Below, in pieces: positions 8,494-15,045 of a stretch of DNA of 15,045 bases; the first letter of the stretch is position 1, and every line of letters starts with the position of its first letter. Made by a program: the position numbers and the translations under genes. The DNA lies in assembly GCA_004151065.3 (NCBI GenBank), contig NWUY0300059672.1:2555-17599 (forward strand), read 5' to 3'. This DNA is from Larix sibirica (lineage: Eukaryota > Streptophyta > Pinopsida > Pinales > Pinaceae). The notes under the pieces were generated by a model. That model saw only the letters and a program-made list of their open reading frames with translations, searched no databases and was not told where the DNA came from.

Positions 8494-9104
8494 AATATGT
8501 TGCATGTCCTCATGCAACCCAATACCTTTGTAGCATCGAAGCTATAAGGATCCATCTAAATTATGCTTTCATTTTTCCATGCACAATAGTCAACTTTGTT
8601 TTTCCCAACAGATGATGTTGATGCAATACTTATTTCCAAATAGTACTTGAAATCTCTTCAAGCAATGGTTGTTCATTTTTGCAAAATTGCATTTCTCAGA
8701 AAAGAACAATCTTCGAAATCATGTCATTAACGACTAATTATGAACAAAAACAAGTGATCTAACTTTCTCAATATAGGGTCACCTAGATCACCTTAGCAGT
8801 GATATCTTAAATTTTCATAGCCAACATACCTTCAAAATTACTTCTCAAGAGATTTGTAGCAATTCTAATCGAGTAACAATAATCTGCAACAAGTAACAAC
8901 ATGCTTCTACAAGCTACTACAGGAAGTAACAACTCATTTTTCTGGAAAAATACAAACTGTGTTTTGGTGAAATTTTTTAGGCAAGTTTTTACTATTCCAA
9001 TGCTTCAGAGAAACCCACATCATGGATTTCAAGAAAGAGTAAAATTGGTTGTAGGTGACGATGGCCATTTTCTCGAATATCATGCATTAGATTGAGCTGA
9101 AACT
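8494..9104 (-). mobile_element. Internal remnant of the first LTR element, cut by a second element
   Basis: The stretch lies between the polypurine tract of the first element and the left LTR end of the second. No clear pol motif was recognised in any frame, so it probably represents the untranslated region between the pol stop and the polypurine tract. The sequence next to the polypurine tract on the minus strand (GCATGAGGACATGCAACATA) is typical in composition of the 3' internal end of plant gypsy elements. Its right edge at 9104 is set by the TGTTGG start of the second LTR. Confidence 0.55.
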
Positions 9105-10049
9105 TGTTGGCACACTTCTACTTCGACCAGGGTTCAAACATTCAACATCACACCAACAAACACCACTACAGATACTGGCCCGAAAGGGAGTTTTAATCCC
9201 TTTCGGAAACACCTGCGAGGCAAATGAAGTCACACCCAAAGTACCTATGGAAACTGCAGGAACCATATTTCTACAGTGTAGAAGGGGAATATCTCGACAT
9301 AAAAATCATTCATTAAACAAACCATTACATTAACGATTCTATAACATCGGCAGATTCAGATCTTCGACACATTAGTCACTTCTACATAACCCATGGCATC
9401 GCTAGATTCATTTAACTTATATTATATTGAAGATTCATAATATTCTTGATCATCACGCATGAGCTCATATAATCATTAGCAGAAGAAAGAAACACATATT
9501 ACATCACATGAGAACACCATATTTTAATGTGGAAACCCAACTTGGGAAAAACCATGGAAGCGTTTTGTATTTTTATTATGAGTCACAGCCAAATAATAAT
9601 CACTTCATGTTTATGACTTACAGATCTATTCTTGACTTTACAAAGGATCTGCACACACCGCCTACAGGTCAACGACTCAGATCTTCAAAAATAACTTTGA
9701 CATACATAGCATAAGGCTTCATTACAAATCCAAAAAGAAATTCGACAACATGCTCTCTAATCCGCACTAACAATAGTAGCAACAACAACCCCAAAATTTT
9801 CCTCTATTACATATTTATAGGGTGCACTTAACATTCCCCGCTCCCATTAACCCACTAACTGACTAACTAAATCATTAATGCAAGTGGACAAAATCTAACT
9901 AAGTGACTCAACTCCATCCTTTTGACTTGATCAACATAACTGTTTTCCCTGGTTTCTTGATTGATTTGTCTAACCACTTCTACTTCGTCTTTGTCCACAC
10001 CAAAAATATCTTTCCCAAAAAATGGTACCACAATAAACTAGGCCGAACA
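9105..10049 (-). mobile_element. 3' LTR of the second gypsy element (945 bases)
   Basis: The plus-strand left end is TGTTGG (9105-9110) and the right end is CCGAACA (10043-10049), imperfect inverted termini with TG...CA ends. The right end abuts a polypurine tract. A TATA box (TATAAATAT on the minus strand, 9819-9811) sits in GCACCCTATAAATATG. Downstream on the minus strand is GGTTTTTCCCAAGTTGGGTT (about 9556-9537), a small stem region of a kind often seen in the transcribed part of plant LTRs. A perfect hairpin lies at 9180-9206. The left boundary rests on the terminal motif alone, because the 5' LTR is not available for comparison. Confidence 0.75.
9180..9206. repeat. Perfect 10-base inverted repeat with 7-base loop
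   Basis: CCGAAAGGGA (9180-9189), loop GTTTTAA, TCCCTTTCGG (9197-9206). Every arm base pairs. It lies 75 bases inside the terminal end of the second LTR, in what would be U5 of the RNA. It could form a stable RNA or DNA hairpin; a factor-independent terminator is unlikely in a plant nuclear context. Confidence 0.9.
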
Positions 10050-10062
10050 GTCCCCCAACACT
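10050..10062 (-). other. Polypurine tract of the second gypsy element
   Basis: The minus strand reads AGTGTTGGGGGAC immediately before the TGTTCGG start of the LTR at 10049. It occupies the expected place for the plus-strand primer and lies 26 bases after the TGA that ends the extra ORF. Confidence 0.75.
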
Positions 10063-10087
10063 CACATGTGGCTTGTCCCGAGTCACT

Positions 10088-12800
10088 TCAAGATTGTGAT
10101 ACAGGTCCCTGAAGCTTCGACAAAAATTCCTGGTAAGTGTTTCAGGTTTCTTCGACCAACTGTTGGACTTCATCCTTTTTCTGATTGAGAAATTCTACTA
10201 GCTTAGAAGTAATGTGCACGGTACTCACCTCGACAGCTTGAGTGACTTCCAACTGGATGGAAACATGCTGAATCCCAATAACTTATGATACACACTCAAC
10301 CTCTGATTGAAGCACTTATAATGTTTCTATCCGCTGCCTATGTTGCATCCTCAGCTTGTTGATTTCATGTTGCATTTCTTTATTCTCAATAGATCTCCTC
10401 ATCCTCTGGACCGGTGGTAGAGTTTTCAAATGATCCCATAGATTATTCATATTTTCTTTGGCGTCCCTAATCTTGGTGGTGACATCTTCTAACTCAGCAT
10501 CCTCAAACAACGCAACCCAAGATTGCGATATATCCTCATACATTTTCATGCATTGGGACTTTGTTGCATGAAGGATCTGAACATCCTCTCAAACCTCTGC
10601 TTATCTCTCCTCTGTTACTTTAGGTGGAGTGCTATCCATGATTTTATCTTCCAAGTCTTGCACCTTCTGTCAATATCCCAAAATGATAGCTTCCACGCAC
10701 TGCAACTTCTCTTTCGATTTCATTTCTTCAATGATACCTTCCTCAGGCACTGCACAAAAATTTAACCACTCCTTCCATCAAATAGGGTCAAGTTGTCTAG
10801 TTACGACCTTATTCTTCCTGCGTAGATTCAACCTGTGGTGGAGTAACTTGCAGTGGAGCTGAAATGCGAATTGTCTTTACTTCCTAGCACAACATATCCA
10901 GGAAATCCATGACGCTATTGAATAGATGCACCATTATGTCCTTCGCAATATTCCGATTTTCTTAAGCAACTTCCTTCATCCCATCAAACAGGATGTTAAT
11001 GTCATAATCTATTAAGGCTTGGACATTATCGAACTTATGCGCTTTCATATTTTTCTTTCCTCCTTGCACTGATGTGCCAGCCTTGCGCTTATCCCCCACA
11101 CCCAGATTAGTGGGTGTTTGACATGATTCTTGATCCTCTTGCTCAGATTGTGGTGGGTTTTATTCATCACCCCCATTACTAGTGTTATGCGTGTTTTGGC
11201 TTGTATTCTGCTACTGGCCTAAAGTTTTGTCCTATTGCTAATACTACTGCGATGGGTCTGGTGATATGTTCTCTGGCTCAATGGGTACTTGCCATTTTGT
11301 TGGACATTTGTGGATCATTGTATCAACTTCTTTTCGGGTCAACTTAATCTTGGTAGTCAACCATTGCTGGTGTAGGTCACACCTTGCATGAATATAGATG
11401 TGGTGGGGCCATGCTTTAAACCTCGACACACCCCTATACTTCGACACAATAGCCTCATCGATGCATAGTATCTGTATTGCATAATAGCGCAAGGCCTCCA
11501 AGTGCATATATAATGTGACATTAGTTTCCTATTTTCTGCTTTGGATTTCATAGTGCCATAAATTCATGTACCGAGAGCCCTGGCATGGTCCAACTGGCTG
11601 CATTCCCTAATAGTTTTCTTTCTCCTCCCACCCTACGAATAATTCAATAAAAGTAGCCAAGAATAGGTAAAAGAGGTACCATTTTTTTGTGCATCCACAC
11701 AATCAACAAGGAATTTATTGAGTAAGAATGTCACCAAATTCATCTGTATTCCTTGGGAGTACTGATTTGCCGCAACAATGAAAGAGGCAGTGACTTGGTT
11801 CAGTCGAACCTTCCATAGAACCTTGGTGGGAAATAGCTTTGCAGCAAAACGAACTACCTAGTTGCTGATGGGGGCCACGTCGAACCCCATATTTCTCTTT
11901 GAAAAATTGTACTTTTCCTTCATCTTGGTCGCAAATTCTCGGTCTCATTCCTTACTCACAAAATATTGTGAAGTGTCCAGCCTAACCTTAGGTAATCCTA
12001 TGATTTTGGAGATTAAGTCAGTATCCAATGACACCTTAGTTTCCATCCATATAAATCCTCCATGGAAACACACCAAAAACTGTTTTACACACACATTTTC
12101 CTCTGTAGTGCAACCAAAATGTGGGAGATGCAAGAATGATAAAAGGACTACTGTCTTCAACCTGAGATCCCACTGCTTTGGTTCTAGTTCCAATGGTGCA
12201 CCTTTAGACATGGAAATAGTTCTCATGTAGTTCATGTAATTGAATTTAGAGAATTTTTCGGTGTCATGGTCCGCATACGACAGTTTGTAAATATTTCTCA
12301 TGATGTCACCTTGAACGTCGACGCCCTTCGGAACCGGAACTGTCACCAAGGAATACCAAGCATTCTTTAGTAGCTTGACAGGTTGTGCATTCTCCTATCG
12401 TGGTGGAACATACTCTGGTAGCATAGTCGCAGAGCCAAATGCAGACACTCTAGCATCATGACTCCCCTTCGTTAATGTCTCTAGATTTGATCGGTTTGAT
12501 TTTCTTGTCTTCCTTGGCACATTCACAGGAATATGCAAGGAGATACCATCTGGATACTGAGGACTAATTGAGACAGAGCTCCGCGTTGGAACATTTTTGA
12601 TGGAGCCTTGAACCTCACTAGCTGTTGATAGATCTACTTGCATTGTAACGATCTGTAATGCTAAAATCTCTCTCGGTGTACTAAGCTTGGGCTCTAGTGT
12701 GCTCAAGATGCTACAATGCTCAACTAACAATGAATATTGACTGAGAGAGGAGTAAAATTTTTTTAACTTGAATCCCCTTGTGCGATCCTTCTGTCATTCC
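10088..12800 (-). pseudogene. Extra ORF in env position of the gypsy element, broken
   Basis: A long reading frame of roughly 880 codons runs between pol and the polypurine tract in the same direction as pol, ending at TGA 10090-10088. It is open over long pieces (12730-12395, 12349-11945, 11507-11244, 10549-10316), interrupted by single stops and at least one frameshift near 11640. The N-terminal part is Ser/Thr- and Pro-rich. The central part holds PKGVDVQGDIM, YMNYMRTISMS, WDLRLKTVVLLSFLHLPHF, VCVKQFLVCFHGG and IIGLPKV, then LLNKFLVDCVDAQKNG and KYRGVSRFKAWPHHIYIHAR. Then comes a basic cluster, GDKRKAG...GGKKNMK (near 11080), and a Glu/Lys/Gln-rich C-terminal region (10549-10100) that looks coiled-coil. 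I recognise the style from plant retrotransposon accessory ORFs (Athila-like or 'plant transposon protein' families) but cannot assign a domain. No convincing signal peptide or membrane anchor is visible, so calling it an envelope is not justified. Confidence 0.8.
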
Positions 12801-13270
12801 CAAGGTGAATTGAATGTACTCAATCTTTCAATCATGATGGTGGTAGCGGCAGATCTATTCACACACTTTATCCTTTTCGATAATTAATGCAAAAGTTCCA
12901 CTAATGCTGCCACTAAACCCATCGTAAAAGCAACAATAAATGCTCCTCAATTGCAACTTCGACCAGTTGAGAACTTCGACAAATTCAACAAGTAGGATTG
13001 CGACAGACCACCAACTCCTTCCAATGGTACATTACTTTGACAAAAAAAGAAGTTGATGTTTACAATTGAAAAAACATAAATTTGAAAGAAAGACCCTCGA
13101 CGGAACAACTTTGACAGTAAAATAACTTGGGGTTTCCACAAAGCTCTGACACAAATGTACATTGACATGGACACTTTGACACAACCAACTACGACCAAAG
13201 ATAAACTTGGGTTTTCTAAGAGACATCTACCATTTCTTTTTTTGTACAAGCATTGAATAAAAAATATTTA
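12801..13270 (-). other. Spacer between pol and extra ORF
   Basis: The stretch is AT-rich and repeats short CTTTGACA, TTCGACAA and ACGAC-like words (for example around 13080-13200). The minus-strand frame at 13249-12947 gives a hydrophobic, Phe-rich protein without recognised motifs and is probably chance. A short minus-strand frame at 12808-12731 (ATG to TGA) sits just before the extra ORF and may hold its displaced N-terminus or leader. No splice signal could be assigned with confidence. Confidence 0.4.
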
Positions 13271-13671
13271 CTACGACAGGCCACGACTGTCCCTATAGGG
13301 ATTCAGTTGACTCCCATTCACCAAACCATGTAGGATTTCACCATCTAATTTTTGTAAGTGCATTGTGCCTCCGTCCGTCACAAAGTTAATGACATATGGA
13401 CCTAGCCAATGCATTCGTAACTTTCCAGGATGTTTAAAAAATGTACTGTCATGAAGAAAAACTAGATATCCTCGCTGGAAGTGCTTCTTAGTAATGTGGC
13501 GATCATGCCAAGCCTTTTCTCAATATGTTTGCACATGCTGATGAAATCGTGCGATGAATATGTCTTCTTCCAACTGATGTAACTGCGACAACCTTTCTTT
13601 GACAGCATCAGTATCAAATATACTGGTGAAAGAAATGATTCTCAAATTGGGAACAATATACTCCATGGGCA

Positions 13672-13696
13672 TCACACCCTCTTGTACATACACCAA
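13672..13696 (-). repeat. 25-base direct repeat, presumed source copy (copy 2)
   Basis: This copy encodes LVYVQEGV in the integrase region that normally reads 'LVYGQEAV' in related elements, so it is in its original place. Its distance to copy 1 is 98 bases. Confidence 0.85.
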
Positions 13697-13769
13697 CTTG
13701 AAAGGTGTATGACCTATAAATTTTTTACATGTCATTCTATAAGCCCATAATATTGTAGGAATCCTCAGG

Positions 13770-13794
13770 TCACACCCTCTTGTCCATACACCAA
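13770..13794 (-). repeat. 25-base direct repeat at integrase deletion junction (copy 1)
   Basis: TCACACCCTCTTG-CCATACACCAA at 13770-13794 matches 13672-13696 at 24 of 25 bases (C versus A at the thirteenth or so base after the T run). Copy 2 lies in its normal place, encoding LVYVQEGV after ILWAYR. Copy 1 sits exactly where the integrase core is interrupted, between ARYII and DLRIPTILWAY, and has no counterpart in the family at that point. Confidence 0.85.
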
Positions 13795-15045
13795 TGATAA
13801 TATACCTTGCACCATTCGTTTTTCTCGGTGGATTTATTGGAACCACAAATTCAATGGCCCACTTGTCGAAGGCCTACAACGTAACTTGAGGTACTAATTG
13901 AATTTATCTCTCCTCGATGGCTTCCTAATTCTCTGACATACATCGTAGTTCTGACAATATTCTTTAGAGTTTTTATGAAGGGTAGGCCACCATAACCCTT
14001 CTCTTAATATTTTATGCATTGTGGATTTTCCTTCATAGTGGCCTCCCACCACTTTTTCATGTGCCTCGGCTAAGATGATGGGTCTCTTGTGCTCCAAAAC
14101 AAAGCAACGCAATACCTCATCCGGTCCTAACTTGTACAACTGACCAGCTATCAACTGGTAATCCACAGATTTAACAACCAACTGCTTCTTATGAGTAGTT
14201 GTATATCCTTATGGTGCCACACCTATAGACAAAAATGTTACAATATCTTGAAAATACTCATCAACCATTCTTACCGAAAATATTTGTGCATCTGGAAGGT
14301 TATCTCCTAAACTAGTCAGTTCTTCTCCTATCTCCAACCTCGAAAAATGGTCAGGGCCCGCATTCAACCTTCCTATCTTGACAATGATCTCAAAATCATA
14401 TTCCTGAAATAGCAATAACGACTGACAAATCTCCCCCCCAATACTAGCTTGTTGACAATGTACTTCAAAGTGAATGGTATGTAAACATATTAAAGTGACC
14501 TCCCAATAGATAATGCCTGAACTTTTGCAAGGGATAAACCATGGCGAGCACTTCCCTCTCTGTCGTAGTATAATTTCTTTCTATAGTGGACAACTTTCTT
14601 CTAGCAAATGCAATAGGATGGTCAATAGAATGCTCACCTGGATGAGCAAGCACCGTACCCAGAGTGACATATGAGACATCGAAATGCACATGAAATTCTT
14701 TTCTCCAGTCAGGAAATACAAATATAGGTGCTATAAACATTTTCTCCTTCAGCCTGTCAAGGCTTTGTTGACATTCTTCGTTCCACTAGAACTTTGCATC
14801 TTTCTTGAGTAACTTTTCCATCGGTGCTGTAATCTGAGCATAGCCTTTGATAAAATTCATGTAACATCTTCTGTGACCCAAAGTTGTTCTCAACTATCGA
14901 ACTAAAGTAGGTGGAGGTAGATAAACTATAATGGCAATCTTGGTAGGATCCACTAGTAATCCCTGCTTGCAGACTACACGACCCAATAATATACCAAATG
15001 GAGCACAAAATATGAATTTCTTCATATTCAGAGAAATTTGGTACT

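Larger units (their letters stand above)
9105..15045 (-). mobile_element. Second Ty3/gypsy element: 3' LTR, extra ORF, pol; 5' half outside window
   Basis: Read leftward from the right edge the order is RT, RNase H, integrase, spacer, a long extra ORF, polypurine tract and 3' LTR. RT before integrase identifies Ty3/gypsy. There is no chromodomain after the GPY/F-like motif, and no second RNase H domain between RNase H and integrase. Together with the ORF downstream of pol this points to an Athila-like or other env-position-ORF lineage rather than a chromovirus, by inference. All ORFs carry stops or frameshifts. The visible part is 5.9 kb; gag, protease and 5' LTR would be beyond 15045. Confidence 0.88.
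13271..15045 (-). pseudogene. Ty3/gypsy pol fragment: RT end, RNase H, integrase; broken
   Basis: From the right edge the frame gives the RT tail (KKFIFCAPFGILLGRVVCKQ, YMNFIKGYAQI). Then comes RNase H at 14740-14465 (FVFPDWRKEFHVHFDVS, HPIAFARRKLS, NYTTTERE, YLLGGHF). Two one-base losses follow near 14465 and 14430, and the linker FQEYDFEIIVKIGRLNAGPDH (14415 leftward). The integrase zinc-finger region is at 14181-13894 (HEKVVGGHYEGKS, LWWPTLHKNSKEYC); its Cys pair reads YDVC, with one Cys apparently replaced. In the catalytic core the expected first Asp is Glu (AIEFVVP near 13845). The part that should hold the other two acidic residues is deleted at about 13795. The C-terminus is intact, with ILWAYRMT, MHWLGPY (GPY/F-like motif) and a TAG at 13273-13271. 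Stops include TAG before AFDKWA and TGA after HQHVQTY. Confidence 0.92.

Noticed and set aside
9508-10173. Open frames on both strands within the second LTR and its border
   Set aside because: They fall in LTR sequence with a TATA box and polypurine tract; none resembles a protein family.
11862-12230. 122-codon plus-strand frame
   Set aside because: It is antisense to the best conserved part of the gypsy extra ORF and has no support of its own.
10088-12800. Calling the extra ORF a retroviral envelope
   Set aside because: No signal peptide, fusion segment or C-terminal membrane anchor was visible, and the basic cluster plus coiled-coil-like tail do not suggest a glycoprotein.
12947-13249. 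100-codon minus-strand frame after pol, hydrophobic and Phe-rich, a possible small envelope piece
   Set aside because: Composition follows the AT-rich repetitive spacer, it lacks a clear signal peptide plus anchor arrangement, and two overlapping frames are equally open.
1-15045. tRNA, rRNA, CRISPR or bacterial-type operon features
   Set aside because: No cloverleaf with conserved A and B boxes, no rRNA core motif and no regularly spaced repeat array was seen; the window is plant nuclear in character.

Overview
The window looks like a piece of a large, repeat-rich plant nuclear genome. The coding relics are those of plant L1-type LINEs and of Ty3/gypsy and Ty1/copia elements. One real host gene has spliced exons and encodes the plant-specific peptide hormone precursor phytosulfokine. 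My impression from the protein wording of the LINE and gypsy relics is that the organism is a gymnosperm (conifer-like), but this is an inference and no database was searched.

Layout, left to right. 1-420: nothing recognised. 421-930 (+): a broken Ty3/gypsy gag. 930-about 5200 (-): an old L1-type LINE that keeps its 5' part (ORF1 with a DUF4283-like domain and a CCHC knuckle, ORF2 with endonuclease and reverse transcriptase). Its 3' end is lost, cut off against the gag relic at about 930. 5262-5650 (+): the RNase H end of a copia polyprotein. 5690-6100 (-): a decayed partial copy of the phytosulfokine gene. 6334-6958 (-): the apparently intact phytosulfokine gene, with three exons, GT-AG introns, a signal peptide and the exact hormone sequence YIYTQ. 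Its TATA box is at 7063-7069, and an upstream region to about 7640 holds W-box, G-box and TGACGTCA elements.

7643-8479 (-): an LTR with perfect 10-base inverted ends (TGTTGGGTCA / TGACCCAACA), preceded on its own strand by a polypurine tract and an internal remnant at 8494-9104. From 9105 to the right edge (-) lies a second, larger Ty3/gypsy element that appears inserted into the first. It has a 3' LTR (9105-10049), a polypurine tract, a long extra ORF in the position where retroviruses carry env (10088-about 12800), a spacer, and pol (integrase, RNase H, part of reverse transcriptase; 13271-15045) read leftward. Its 5' half is outside the window.

The only gene likely to be working is the phytosulfokine precursor, a secreted protein that is sulfated and cut to release the five-residue growth hormone. 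All transposon ORFs carry stops, frameshifts or lost catalytic residues and are relics. The points of greatest interest are the phytosulfokine gene with its decayed tandem copy, the extra env-position ORF, and a deletion in the integrase whose junction carries a 25-base copy of nearby sequence.
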